A stretch of DNA of 64,000 nt from JAZKFT01 sp963845495 (GCA_963845495.1 CAWJTH010000202.1:18847-82846); one strand, 5' to 3'; positions 1 through 10,200 are shown, counted from the stretch's first letter. Program-made: numbers and translations. The notes: generated by a model from the sequence alone, not told the origin.

Positions 1-228
1 TTGCCGTGTTCCCTTCAAAATTCCCAACATGATAGTTCTGTTGTGCCAGTGCTATTTTCATGCGGCAAAATTACGATGGAATTTCTTTTGGTTATTGAAT
101 CAATAAGTCGTCGGAGGTCATTTGTAGAAATTTACAAATAGCCTATTCACTTCATCCTTTAAAAGCATAAACGTAGCTTGTTTTCAGTTGTATTTTGTAA
201 GAGATATATTTGTATAACAAATTTTTTT

Positions 229-1260
229 ATGGAATTAGATAGTGTTAAGCCGCAATTTTTATTGCCTTCTTCCACTGAGACAGGCAAAATAAATATTATG
301 CACCTAAAACGGTTCTGGTCAAAATCGGCAGCAAAAAGAGAAGGAAATAAACACCATCATATACCAGACGAATGGGTACTTGATACCACACTTTTAAGTG
401 CATTGGGCCTGGGAATTGAACAAACAATGCGGTATCTGTATCTAGAAAATCCTGATTTTGATACGTTTGAAGATTGGATATTGGAAATAAACGGCCAGTC
501 TATTACGGAAGAAAAAATAGAAAGATTCAACAACCAGATCACCAATAATCCGCCGCAGGCTGCGGGTAACATACAACCCACATTGAACGGGGAACAGATG
601 GATTTTTGGAATGAGAACGGTTATATCATCCTGCGCAACGCCGTGCCTAAAACCGATTGTGATGCCACCGTTCAATTAATTTGCGATTTTTTGACAGTTG
701 ATATTAACGACCCGGCCACTTGGTACAATCTGCACCCCGCTAAACAAGGCATTATGGTACAATTGTTTCAGCACCCTTTGTTGCAAAAAAACCGGGATTC
801 CCCAATTATTAAGGCCGCTTACGAGCAATTATGGCGTAGAAAAGATATTTGGGTAAATACCGATCGGGTAGGTTTTAATCCGCCAGAAACAGAAACTTAT
901 CATTTTTCAGGGCCGCATCTACATTGGGATGTTAGCATTGCGCAGCCCATCCCTTTTGGGTTGCAGGGAATTTTATACCTAACAGATACAAAAGCCAACC
1001 AAGGCGCATTTACATTGGTACCCGGTTTTCAAAACCGCATCGCTGCCTGGATGGATAACTTGCCAACAGGAACCAATCCCAGAACGCAAAACATGCATGC
1101 ATTGGGTTCAAAACCTATTGCCGCCAATGCCGGCGATTTTATTATATGGCACCATGCATTGCCGCACGGCAGCAGCCCCAACACTTCTATCGTTCCGCGT
1201 TTTGTTCAATACATCAATTATGCTCCTTTAGACCCTGAAATGAAAAGGATTTGGATATAA
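229..1260 (+). CDS. Phytanoyl-CoA dioxygenase (PhyH) family protein
   Basis: Predicted Fe(II)/2-oxoglutarate-dependent oxygenase of the PhyH family. The reading frame is open from a TTG at 178, but the ATG at 229 (MELDSVKPQ) is a better start and gives 343 residues. The iron-binding facial triad is visible: HWD at about residues 232-234 (HxD) and a distal His at about 313 in WHHALPHGSS. The Arg in PRFVQY (about 324) fits the 2-oxoglutarate carboxylate ligand. The first 120 residues are a lineage-specific N-terminal region. The substrate cannot be told from sequence. The gene stands alone, followed by about 225 bp before the S10 peptidase. The family assignment is firm; the role is unknown. 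Confidence 0.85.
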   Translation: MELDSVKPQFLLPSSTETGKINIMHLKRFWSKSAAKREGNKHHHIPDEWVLDTTLLSALGLGIEQTMRYLYLENPDFDTFEDWILEINGQSITEEKIERFNNQITNNPPQAAGNIQPTLNGEQMDFWNENGYIILRNAVPKTDCDATVQLICDFLTVDINDPATWYNLHPAKQGIMVQLFQHPLLQKNRDSPIIKAAYEQLWRRKDIWVNTDRVGFNPPETETYHFSGPHLHWDVSIAQPIPFGLQGILYLTDTKANQGAFTLVPGFQNRIAAWMDNLPTGTNPRTQNMHALGSKPIAANAGDFIIWHHALPHGSSPNTSIVPRFVQYINYAPLDPEMKRIWI

Positions 1261-1485
1261 ATGGACGTTAATAAAATTTTCCGTTCGAAGAATTGCAAAT
1301 AGGCTAAATGGCATTATCTGCAAAACCATCCATCTATTCTTTACTTTACCGCTAAATGTCCGTTTTATCAAGCTTTGTTTGCAACTCTTTATTCTTTTTG
1401 ATTAATCCACCACCCATCAAATTAATTTGCCCATCCCGCAATTTCAAGTCAACTTTAGCGCAATCAATCTTTTCAATAAAAACTT

Positions 1486-3012
1486 ATGAGAAAATCCCTT
1501 GCCGCATTTGTTGCTTTGTATTGTTGCACCATCAATTTATCTGCCCAGAAATCAGTTGAAATGGCGTTGACCGCCAAGCCTGAAAAGCCCGTGGTGATGA
1601 ACCGCATGGTAAATGTCGACTCATCTGTTACCACCAAAAACGAAGTAACCATCAAAGGCATTCGGGTTCCGTACACCGCCACCGCTGGCACGTTGCCGGT
1701 TTGGGATGAAGACGGCAAGGCCATCGCCTCCGTTTTTTATACTTATTACGAACGCACCGATGTAAAAGACCGGGCATCGCGGCCACTGGTTATTTCTTTC
1801 AACGGTGGTCCAGGAACACCGTCTGTTTGGATGGAAATCGGTTACACCGGGCCTCGCATTTTAAATATCGATGAGGAAGGTTACCCAATTCAACCGTACG
1901 GTGTGCACGAAAACCAGAATTCGATTTTAGATGTGGCTGATATCGTGTACGTGGATCCGGTAAACACAGGTTTTTCACGTCCGGTAAATAAAGATGTACC
2001 CACTAAAACTTTTTACGGTGTAAATGCCGACATAAAATATTTGGCTGAATGGCTAAACACATTTGTAACCCGCAAAAACCGCTGGGCTTCACCAAAATAT
2101 TTAATCGGCGAAAGTTATGGTACCACAAGGGTTTCGGGCTTAGCGCTGGAATTACAAAACGCTCAATGGATGTATTTAAACGGTGTGATTTTGGTTTCAC
2201 CAACCGAATTGGGGATCGAAAGAAATGGGCCTGTTGCTGAAGCATTGATGTTGCCATATTATTCGGCTACGGCTTGGTACCACAAGGCATTGGGCGCCGA
2301 TTTGTTGCAAAAAGATTTGACCGATATGTTGCCCGAAGTGGAAGATTTTACTATCAACCAATTGATACCGGCCATGGCAAAAGGTAGCAATTTGCCCGAT
2401 GACCAAAAGCAACAAATTGCAGCCAAAATGGCCAAATATTGCGGCTTGTCTGAAAAAACAATTTTGCAACATAATTTAGATATTGAGCCAGACTTTTTTT
2501 GGAAAGAATTGCTGCGTGACAAGGGTTTTACCATTGGCCGCTTAGATTCGCGTTATCGCGGTATCGACAAGCAATCGGCCGGCGAAGGCCCTGATTACAA
2601 TGCCGAATTAACGGCTTGGCTGCATGCGTTTACGCCGGCCATCAATATTTATTTGCGGGAGGATTTAAATTTTAAGACTGATTTAAAATACAATATGTTC
2701 GGCAATGTGTGGCCTTGGGATAACACGCATAACCAAACGGGCGAAAACCTGCGTCAAGCAATGGCGCAAAACCCTTATTTACATTTAATGGTACAATCTG
2801 GTTATTACGATGGTGCCTGCGATTATTTCAATGCCAAATACAGCATGTGGCAATTGGATCCGAGCGGTAAATTAAAAGATAGGATGACTTGGAAAGGTTT
2901 CCGTAGCGGCCACATGATGTACCTACGCAAAAACGATTTGGTAAACGCTAACGAGCAGCTTCGGGAATTTATAAAAACTTCATTTAAGGCGGGTGAGCCG
3001 GCCAAGTTTTAG
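1486..3012 (+). CDS. Secreted serine carboxypeptidase-like protein (peptidase S10)
   Basis: Exported alpha/beta-hydrolase peptidase of family S10. An N-terminal signal peptide (MRKSLAAFVALYCC, ending near LSAQ) points to the periplasm or outside. The oxyanion region FNGGPGTPS is followed by the nucleophile motif GESYG (Ser at about 210). Likely acid and base residues are Asp at about 442 (SGYYDGACD) and His at about 476 (RSGHMMY). The 508-residue length is normal for bacterial S10 proteins. The gene is monocistronic, and a strong hairpin follows its stop at 3020-3054. Peptide specificity cannot be inferred. Confidence 0.9.
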   Translation: MRKSLAAFVALYCCTINLSAQKSVEMALTAKPEKPVVMNRMVNVDSSVTTKNEVTIKGIRVPYTATAGTLPVWDEDGKAIASVFYTYYERTDVKDRASRPLVISFNGGPGTPSVWMEIGYTGPRILNIDEEGYPIQPYGVHENQNSILDVADIVYVDPVNTGFSRPVNKDVPTKTFYGVNADIKYLAEWLNTFVTRKNRWASPKYLIGESYGTTRVSGLALELQNAQWMYLNGVILVSPTELGIERNGPVAEALMLPYYSATAWYHKALGADLLQKDLTDMLPEVEDFTINQLIPAMAKGSNLPDDQKQQIAAKMAKYCGLSEKTILQHNLDIEPDFFWKELLRDKGFTIGRLDSRYRGIDKQSAGEGPDYNAELTAWLHAFTPAINIYLREDLNFKTDLKYNMFGNVWPWDNTHNQTGENLRQAMAQNPYLHLMVQSGYYDGACDYFNAKYSMWQLDPSGKLKDRMTWKGFRSGHMMYLRKNDLVNANEQLREFIKTSFKAGEPAKF

Positions 3013-3018
3013 TTGGGC

Positions 3019-3058
3019 CGTGTCAGACGCCTTTGTATTTTGGGCGTCTGACACATGG
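3019..3058. terminator. Hairpin A, copy 1 (probable terminator and repeat)
   Basis: A perfect 12-bp inverted repeat (arms 3020-3031 and 3043-3054, GTGTCAGACGCC) encloses an 11-nt T-rich loop just after the S10 stop codon. It could terminate transcription, but the same 40-bp block recurs at 4308-4347 with 3 differences, so it is also a dispersed repeat and part of a larger composite element. Confidence 0.6.
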
Positions 3059-3076
3059 ACGTGGATGAATATTTGC

Positions 3077-3213
3077 CTAGAAGGATGGAAACACGGATGG
3101 GACAGATCGAAGGGATTTTCACGGATTTATTGTTTGGATGATTTAATCCTATCCAAGCAATAAATCCGTTTTTTTCTGTTCCATCTGTTCCATCCGTGTT
3201 TCCATCCTTCTAG
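3077..3213. repeat. Large composite palindrome B, copy 1
   Basis: A 137-bp nested palindrome. The outer arms 3077-3100 and 3190-3213 are perfect over 24 bp (contain GATGGAAACACGGATGG). The inner arms 3122-3139 and 3151-3168 match at 17 of 18 positions (CGGATTTATTG). The right arm ends exactly one base before the stop codon of the convergent nucleoid-associated gene. It is related to copy 2 at 4379-4505 by shared words (GGGAAC/GGAAAC, CGGATG, AAATCCGT). Confidence 0.85.
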
Positions 3214-4272
3214 TTACCGATCCTGCATTTCCACATTTTCAAAATAAATTTTATAAAATTTTCGGCCGTCGCTTTCCACGCCTTGCTGAATCAATTCGCG
3301 GTTACCGTGAATGTAAACATGGAAGTTTTTATCCAATTTCAACACATTCTTAAACATTTTAGCTTGCTTTTTTACTGCTTGCCCATTAATTTCAAATTGG
3401 TCATCTAATTCAATTCCATTCTTTTCTCTATATTTTTCATCAAAATCTTGAAAAGATTCGATGAGATTGGCATGATGGAAAACTTCGTTCTCAAATTCTG
3501 ATTTTTCGAATTGCTCGTGGGTTTTAAAATATTCGACAGAGCGGTTTAGCAAGTCAATCTGGTCGGTTTTGGTGAGGCTAAATTCTTCCGAAACTTGTTG
3601 TGTTACAAAATTTTTGGTGATGGCCATCATATCTTTTGTAAAATGATAAGCATCGCTGCAAGGTTTTATTTGCAAGAACAATTCTTTCCAATATTGCGCT
3701 TCTTGTTGTTTGTTCGATTTGTCGATGACACAAACTTTATAGCCGTTTTCCTTGTCGGTGTTCAAAATAATGCATCCTTTATCTAACTTGTCGATGTTGA
3801 TGCCGTCTTCAAATTTGATGGAAAATTCGCCCGACTCGTTACCTACTTTTAAAAAAGATTGCTTGTTTTCCGATTTAAAAATACCGATGGCATCCATTGG
3901 TTGGTCATCAATACCCAAATTAGAAAAATAGGCTACAAATACATCGCCCGGTTTTATATTGGGATGAGTGGAAACTTCATATAAGTGTTTGGCAATATCA
4001 ACCGAAGTTGGCTGCAACGTGTTATGATCCTCAAAAACCTGCGAAGCAAAATGAAAAAGCGGGTTCAAATTAAAATCGCCGTTGCTAAAAGTAAAATTGT
4101 AAAATTCTGCGGTGGCAAAAGGCGGAATAAAAAATTTAAATAGCAATTCTTTGGTATTATCTTCCTCAATATCCATCAAATTGGTAGAAAGGTATATTTC
4201 TTCGCCATTCGTTTTGTTGCCTACGTGATGCAGGGCAACCTGTTCTAATTTGGCCGCGGTAAAATCGAGCAT
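3214..4272 (-). CDS. Nucleoid-associated protein (NA37/NdpA family)
   Basis: A 352-residue soluble protein matching the NA37 (YejK/NdpA) family, which is widespread in Bacteroidota and thought to bind the nucleoid. The N-terminus MLDFTAAKLEQVALHHVGNK and the mid-protein segment GDVFVAYFSNLGIDDQPMDAIG are characteristic of the family. There is no signal peptide or membrane segment. The gene is bracketed by two copies of the hairpin A + palindrome B repeat, whose copy 1 abuts its stop codon. I assign the family by recognition of sequence style and length; the cellular role is inferred from the family. Confidence 0.75.
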   Translation of the reverse strand: MLDFTAAKLEQVALHHVGNKTNGEEIYLSTNLMDIEEDNTKELLFKFFIPPFATAEFYNFTFSNGDFNLNPLFHFASQVFEDHNTLQPTSVDIAKHLYEVSTHPNIKPGDVFVAYFSNLGIDDQPMDAIGIFKSENKQSFLKVGNESGEFSIKFEDGINIDKLDKGCIILNTDKENGYKVCVIDKSNKQQEAQYWKELFLQIKPCSDAYHFTKDMMAITKNFVTQQVSEEFSLTKTDQIDLLNRSVEYFKTHEQFEKSEFENEVFHHANLIESFQDFDEKYREKNGIELDDQFEINGQAVKKQAKMFKNVLKLDKNFHVYIHGNRELIQQGVESDGRKFYKIYFENVEMQDR

Positions 4273-4307
4273 GGTAAAAAGTTGGCGGCAAAAATATGAA
4301 GCTCGAA

Positions 4308-4347
4308 CGTGTCAGCCACCTTTGTATTTTGGGCGTCGGACACATGG
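4308..4347. repeat. Hairpin A, copy 2
   Basis: A 40-bp block 37/40 identical to 3019-3058. The stem is degraded here (9 of 12 pairs), so it is probably a repeat relic rather than a working terminator. It lies upstream of the nucleoid-associated gene (minus strand), in the same orientation as copy 1. Confidence 0.7.
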
Positions 4348-4378
4348 CCTGTTTAGGGCGTGTTAGAAGCCCAGCAAA

Positions 4379-4505
4379 GATGGGAACGCGGATGACACAG
4401 ATTTGACGGAAAAGAATAGATTTAAAACCTTGCGGCTTTGAAAATAAGCTAGCCAATAATAAATCCGTGCAAATCCTTCTGATCCGTGTCATCCGTGTTC
4501 CCATC
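4379..4505. repeat. Large composite palindrome B, copy 2
   Basis: Outer arms 4379-4398 and 4486-4505 pair over 19 of 20 positions (GATGGGAACGCGGATGACAC against its complement, with one G-T). The interior carries CAGATTTGACGG and AAATCCGTGC words of the kind seen in copy 1. It occupies the gap between the divergent nucleoid-associated gene and the HD-domain gene. Confidence 0.8.
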
Positions 4506-4519
4506 CAATCTTAGCCAAG

Positions 4520-4527
4520 TATCTTTG
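4520..4527 (+). promoter_or_regulatory. Candidate Bacteroidota -7 element (TATCTTTG)
   Basis: TATCTTTG matches the Bacteroidota -7 consensus TAnnTTTG and ends only 7 nt before the ATG at 4535. If used, the transcript would be almost leaderless. I do not see a convincing -33 TTTG at the expected spacing. Confidence 0.4.
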
Positions 4528-4534
4528 CCAGCTA

Positions 4535-5722
4535 ATGCGAAAAATCATTAACGATCCCGTTTATGGGTTTATTACCATCGATAAACCAATTATCCAGCAC
4601 GTGGTGGCGCACCCGTTTTACCAGCGGCTTCGCCGCATTCACCAAATGGCATTGGCAAGTATGGTTTATCCGGGTGCCGTACATACAAGGCTGCATCACA
4701 GTTTGGGTGCATACCATTTAATGTGTTTGGCATTAACAGAGCTAAAAAGAAAAGGTAACGATATAACCGAAGAAGAAGATACCGCCGCAAAAATTGCCAT
4801 CTTGCTGCACGATGCAGGCCACGGCCCATACAGCCATGCATTGGAAGGAACATTGTTGCAAAACGTTCATCATGAATCGATTAGCTTGCAAATCATGCAT
4901 CAGCTAAACCAAGAAATGGACGGTCAATTGCAAATGGCCATCGATATTTTTACAGATAACTATCCAAAAAAATATCTACATCAATTAATAAGTGGCCAAT
5001 TGGATGTGGACCGTATGGATTATTTAACAAGAGACAGCTTTTTTACCGGCGTAAGCGAAGGCGTAATTGGTTACGACCGCATTATTAGCATGCTTACCGT
5101 GCACAATGGGCAATTAATGGTGGAAGAAAAAGCCATTTATTCCATCGAAAAGTTTTTGGTGGCACGTCGATTGATGTACTGGCAAGTGTACTTGCACAAA
5201 ACGGTGCTGGTGGCAGAGCAAATGTTGGTGCGCACAATTAGGCGGGCTAAAGAAATAAATGCAGAGGCCCAAGGTTCTTTGGGTTATTTTTTACAGCATG
5301 CCAATTTAGATTTGGCTTCGCCAGAATTGTTGCAGAAGTTTTGTCAATTAGATGATGTGGATGTGATGATGGCCATTAAAAATTGGCAACACCACCCAGA
5401 TATTGTACTCGCAACGCTTTGTAACGGGTTGTTAAACAGGAAGTTATTTAAAATAAAATTTTACAACGAGGCAGTAAATGCTGAATTGTTGGAACAAAGG
5501 AAAGAAGAATTGAAAGCCACTTATGGTTTGGATGATGAATCAGTAAATTATTTTGTATTTACCGGCGAAGTGAAAAACACTACTTACGACAGCACCGATG
5601 AACGCATCAATATTTTATTTAAGGATAAAACAGTGAAAGATATTTCTGAAGTGGACAATGCTTTGATTTTGAAAGGGCTAGCAGCCACAGCTAGGAAATT
5701 CTATATTTGCTCAATTAGATAA
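4535..5722 (+). CDS. HD-domain phosphohydrolase (dNTPase/SAMHD1-like)
   Basis: Cytosolic HD-superfamily metal-dependent phosphohydrolase, 395 residues. The start MRKIINDPVYGFITI and the early segment FYQRLRRIHQMALASMVYPGA are typical of the dGTPase/SAMHD1-like branch. The HD pair is in LLHDAGHGPYSHALE (about residues 92-93), and a second conserved region, QLDVDRMDYLTRDSF, follows. The likely activity is nucleotide triphosphate or monophosphate hydrolysis, but the substrate is not determined. It is separated from lpxD by a 90-bp palindromic repeat. Confidence 0.85.
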   Translation: MRKIINDPVYGFITIDKPIIQHVVAHPFYQRLRRIHQMALASMVYPGAVHTRLHHSLGAYHLMCLALTELKRKGNDITEEEDTAAKIAILLHDAGHGPYSHALEGTLLQNVHHESISLQIMHQLNQEMDGQLQMAIDIFTDNYPKKYLHQLISGQLDVDRMDYLTRDSFFTGVSEGVIGYDRIISMLTVHNGQLMVEEKAIYSIEKFLVARRLMYWQVYLHKTVLVAEQMLVRTIRRAKEINAEAQGSLGYFLQHANLDLASPELLQKFCQLDDVDVMMAIKNWQHHPDIVLATLCNGLLNRKLFKIKFYNEAVNAELLEQRKEELKATYGLDDESVNYFVFTGEVKNTTYDSTDERINILFKDKTVKDISEVDNALILKGLAATARKFYICSIR

Positions 5723-5729
5723 AAGCGGT

Positions 5730-5811
5730 GAGCTATTAGCTGTTAGCTTTGAGCTATCAAAATAGATAGTTTTATCAAGGCTCAAAGCTCATAGCTCACA
5801 GCTCAAAGCTC
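5730..5811. repeat. GAGCTATTAGC-type palindromic repeat
   Basis: Imperfect inverted repeat built from reiterated words: left arm 5730-5754 (GAGCTATTAGCTGTTAGC, then TTTGAGC) and right arm 5780-5811 (GCTCAAAGCTCATAGC, then TCACAGCTC). It fills the HD gene-lpxD gap and ends 6 bp before the lpxD ATG. Related words recur near 49070-49100. Confidence 0.7.
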
Positions 5812-5816
5812 AATTT

Positions 5817-6869
5817 ATGACATTCACCGCAGCACAAATAGCCATGATGATTGGCGGACAGGTAGAGGGAAATATGGACGCCGCTGTTGGCTCCTTTGGG
5901 AAGATTGAAGAGGCGCATGCTGGACAATTATCGTTTTTGGCTAACCCAAAATACGAAGAATTTTTATATACCACCAAGGCTAGCGTGGTAATCGTTAACC
6001 AAAGTTTGGAACTAAAACAGATGGTGTCCACTTCCATCATAAGGGTGCCAGATGCTTATTCGGCTTTTGCCGCTTTGCTTGAAAAATACCAACAGCTTCA
6101 AACACAACAACTTACGGGCATTGAGCAGCCTTCGCATATTGATACCAGTGCCAAACTAGGGGAAAATGTTTTTATTGGCGCATTTGCATATATCAGTAAA
6201 AATGTAAGCATCGGCAATAATGTAAAAATTTTCCCACAGGTTTTTTTGGGTGAAAACGTGATGGTTGATGATGACTGTATTTTAATGCCTGGCGTAAAAG
6301 TTTACCACGATTGTGTTCTCGGTAAAAGCGTAACTATCCATTCTAACGCAGTAATTGGCAGCGATGGGTTTGGTTTTGCTCCGCAAACAGACGGTAGCTA
6401 TAAAAAAATTCCACAGATTGGAAATGTAATATTAGAAGATAATGTTGAAATTGGTAGCAATGCTTCCATCGACAGGGCTACAATGGGCAGCACCATTATT
6501 AGAAGCGGTGCAAAAATTGATAATCTGGTGCAAATAGCCCATAATGTTGAAGTGGGCAGCCATACCGTTATTGCTGCGCAAGCCGGCATTAGTGGCAGCA
6601 CAAAGGTTGGAAGTAATGCTATGATTGGCGGCCAAGCTGGCGTAGTTGGGCACCTAATAATTGCTGATGGCGCTAAAGTTGCAGCACAAAGTGGCGTATC
6701 TAAGTCAATAAAAGCCGGAAAAGCAGTAACTGGCTCGCCGGCTTATGATAATTTATTGGCACTTCGCAGCCAAGCAGCAACCCGCAGGTTACCAGAACTG
6801 GAAAAGAAAGTGTTGGCTTTGGAAAAGATAATTGTAGAGTTGAAGGAAGCGTTCGTTGTTAAATCATAA
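5817..6869 (+). CDS. lpxD: UDP-3-O-(3-hydroxyacyl)glucosamine N-acyltransferase LpxD
   Basis: Third committed step of lipid A synthesis: transfer of a 3-hydroxyacyl chain from ACP to UDP-3-O-acylglucosamine at the inner face of the membrane. An N-terminal uridine-binding domain (residues 1-100) precedes a long left-handed beta-helix of hexapeptide repeats (residues about 110-320) and a C-terminal helix (LPELEKKVLALEKIIVELK). The catalytic His falls in VQIAHNVEVG at about residue 242. The length of 350 residues is standard. ATG at 5817 directly follows the repeat at 5730-5811. A second LpxD-like protein is encoded at 29893-30840; this copy is the closer match to canonical LpxD. Confidence 0.93.
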   Translation: MTFTAAQIAMMIGGQVEGNMDAAVGSFGKIEEAHAGQLSFLANPKYEEFLYTTKASVVIVNQSLELKQMVSTSIIRVPDAYSAFAALLEKYQQLQTQQLTGIEQPSHIDTSAKLGENVFIGAFAYISKNVSIGNNVKIFPQVFLGENVMVDDDCILMPGVKVYHDCVLGKSVTIHSNAVIGSDGFGFAPQTDGSYKKIPQIGNVILEDNVEIGSNASIDRATMGSTIIRSGAKIDNLVQIAHNVEVGSHTVIAAQAGISGSTKVGSNAMIGGQAGVVGHLIIADGAKVAAQSGVSKSIKAGKAVTGSPAYDNLLALRSQAATRRLPELEKKVLALEKIIVELKEAFVVKS

Positions 6870-7212
6870 GCAATTTTCATTTGGTTGTAACAATTGGAAA
6901 GCCAAAACCGCACAATTTTCCAAGCTTAAAAATTTTTTTAAAAAGAAATTATTTTTGCCAATAGAGCAAAAGCATGGGCCTTTGTGAGCCATAATTAATG
7001 GTATTGTTAAGTGAATGATGCCGTGGAAAACCATTGTTCAACGGAGCTCCTCGATGCCTCAGGATAAACTTTGCCACAAATGCTCCTACATTGCTTCCAA
7101 AGCTGGTCACCAAAAAACCTTTTGTACCCATACTTTTGCAACAATAAACAATTAGAAATTTTTATCTAAGAATGGTGTAATTATTCACCATTCACTATTT
7201 ACCATTCACGAT
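6870..7212. other. Intergenic region lpxD-leuS, no supported gene
   Basis: This 343-bp AT-rich gap holds an A/T-rich run around 6925-6955 and, directly before leuS, the words CACCATTCACTATTTACCATTCACGAT. A 60-codon minus-strand frame at 6949-7131 begins MGTKGFLVTSFGSNVG, but nothing in it is recognisable. I see no RNA gene. Confidence 0.5.
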
Positions 7213-10200
7213 ATGGACTACGATTTCAGGAAAATTGAGCAGGCTTGGCAAGAAAAATGGAAGGCAACCCAAGCTTACAAAACCACCAACGACACCACAA
7301 AACCAAAGTGTTATGTGCTGGATATGTTTCCTTACCCAAGTGGTGCGGGACTGCATGTGGGTCATCCGTTGGGCTACATTTCAAGCGATATTTATAGCCG
7401 ATATAAAAGGCTGAAAGGTTTTAACGTGCTGCACCCCATGGGTTATGATGCTTTTGGTTTGCCGGCCGAACAATATGCCATTGAAAAAGGTGTGCATCCT
7501 GCCGTTTCAACCGAAGAAAATATTGCCAATTTCCGCAAGCAGTTAGACAATATTGGCTTCAGCTACGATTGGGACCGTGAAGTTCGTACCAGCGAAGCCA
7601 GCTATTATAAATGGACGCAATGGATTTTTCTGCAATTGTTCCATAGCTTTTTTAATCGTATCGATAACCGGGCCGAACATTTGTCGGTATTGATCGAATC
7701 GTTTGAAAATGAAGGAAGTTTGGTACATGAGATTCCAAATACGAAATACGAAATACGAGAAACGGGCAAAAACTCTTTTACCGCCGAAGAATGGAATGGC
7801 TTCGACGAAAAAACCAAACACGATATTTTAATGGAATACCGCCTGGCGTTTTGTGGCTATGGCGAAGTGAATTGGTGCGAAGCACTGGGCACCGTTTTGG
7901 CCAACGACGAAGTGGTGAACGGCGTAAGCGAACGTGGCGGTTATCCGGTAGAAAAAAAACGCCTCCGCCAATGGTATTTGCGCATTACCGAATATGCTGA
8001 TCGCTTGCTGAAAGGTTTAGAAACCGTTGATTTTAGCGAGGCAATGAAAGAAATGCAAAGCAATTGGATCGGAAAAAGTTATGGGGCGGAAATTGAGTTC
8101 AACCTCACCCCCGGCCCCTCTCCACAAGTGGCGAGGGGTGCCTCTGTGCAAGTGTCATCACAGTCGGAAAATCCGGGTTCAAAAAATTCAGTCGTTCCTA
8201 AGTATTCAATCGTATCTATTAAGCAGTTCGAGCTAGCAAGAGAAAATAGAAAAGGTCATACAGAGGCAGAAGCAATTTTATGGAAAGAATTACGTGGAAA
8301 TAACTTGGGTGAAAAATTTAGGCGCCAACACCCAATTGATGCCTATATCGTCGATTTTGTTTCTCTTCAAAACAAATTGATAATTGAAATTGATGGCGGT
8401 TATCATGAAACGGAAGACCAAAAAATTTATGACGATGCCCGTAGCAGTGTGTTAAATCAAATTGGTTTTAAAGTAATCCGATTTACTAACGAAGAGGTGA
8501 TCAATCACACAAAAGAAACAATAAAAAGAATAAAAGAAGCACTCGCGGAAGAACAGCAAGAAGCCACAAATATTCACGAACCCGCAATTGGCAAACAGTC
8601 AGCCAGCTTCACAGAGGCACCCCTCGCCACGAGTGGAGAGGGGACGGGGGTGAGGTCTTTAGTCGTTTACACAACCCGCCCCGACACCATTTTTGGTGTT
8701 GATTTTATGGTTATTGCGCCGGAACTGGATTGGATTCCAAGCATTGTTTCGGAAGCACAAAAAGAAGAAGTTGAAAATTATATTGCTTACGTAAAAAGCC
8801 GTAGCGAACGGGAGCGCCAAGCGGAGAAAAAGATAAGTGGTTGTTTTACAGGTGCTTATGCCATCAATCCGTTTAACGGAAAAGAAATTCCGATTTGGAT
8901 AAGCGAATATGTTTTAGCTGGTTATGGCACAGGTGCTATTATGGCCGTGCCTTGCGGCGATGACCGTGATTTTAAGTTTGCGCAGCATTTCAATATTCCC
9001 ATCACTAATATTTTGGGCGATGCGTTTAATGGAAATGAAGCTAATCCAACTAAAGATGCGAAGCTAACTAATAGTGGTTTTTTAGACGGCGTGGTAATGC
9101 GGGATGCCATCCAAATTGTAAATGCCAAGCTGGAAGAAATGGGCATTGGCAAGGCCAAAGTAAATTACCGGATGCGGGATGCGGCGTTTAGCAGGCAGCG
9201 CTATTGGGGCGAGCCATTCCCGATTGTTTGGAAAAACGGTATTGCTTATGCATTGGATGAAAGCGAATTGCCACTGGAACTGCCCAAAGTAGATGGTTAT
9301 GGCCCGGGACCAGATGGCGAAGGTCCGCTAGCAAATATTTTAGAATGGACGGCACAAAACTTGGAAACGAACACCATGCCTGGTTATGCCGGTTCATCGT
9401 GGTACTTTTTAAGGTATATGGATCCGCACAACGACCAAGTTTTTTGCGACCGCAAAGCCAGCGATTATTGGAACCAAGTAGATATTTACATCGGCGGCAC
9501 CGAACATGCCGTTGGCCATTTATTGTATAGTCGCTTGTGGACCAAGGTTTTATACGATCTTGGGTTTATTGGTTTTGATGAACCGTTCAAGAAATTGGTG
9601 AACCAAGGGATGATTCAGGGAAGTTCGAGGTTTGTGTATAGAATTGTTGGAACCAATCAGTTTGTTTCCGCCGGCAAAAAAAATGAATACAACGTAACCC
9701 CTTTGCACGTAGACGTGAATCTTGTTGATGGCTATGAACTTGATATTGAAGCATTTAAAAAATGGAAACCAGAATTTGCCGATGCTGAGTTTGTATTTGA
9801 AGACGGTACTCTTTCTTTTTCTTGCACTATTGGTACCGCAAAAGATATGAAATATATCTGCGGCTCTGAGGTTGAAAAAATGAGTAAAAGGTATTACAAC
9901 ACTGTTAATCCTAACGATATATGTGAAAAATACGGTGCTGATACTTTCCGCATGTACGAAATGTTCTTGGGGCCGGTGGAAGCGTCTAAACCTTGGGAAA
10001 CCAAAGGCATTGAAGGCGTTCATCGTTTTCTTAAAAAATTGTGGCGCTTATTTTTTACGGATACTACTTTTTCAAATGGAAAAGCAGTGCAAGGCAAACC
10101 AGTTTGGAACGACCAACCCGCTACACCGCAAGAATTGAAAGTGTTGCACAAAACTATCCGCAAAATTGATGATGACACGGAAAAATTCAGTTACAATACA

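Noticed and set aside
6949..7131. 60-codon minus-strand ORF between lpxD and leuS
   Set aside because: No recognisable family, no promoter or terminator, and AT-rich intergenic context. Kept only as a note in the gap entry.
8102..8656. Insert in leuS as an intein or group II intron
   Set aside because: No Hint splicing blocks (no N-terminal Cys/Ser block A or C-terminal His-Asn), and at 555 bp with an open frame it is too short and unstructured for a group II intron with reverse transcriptase.
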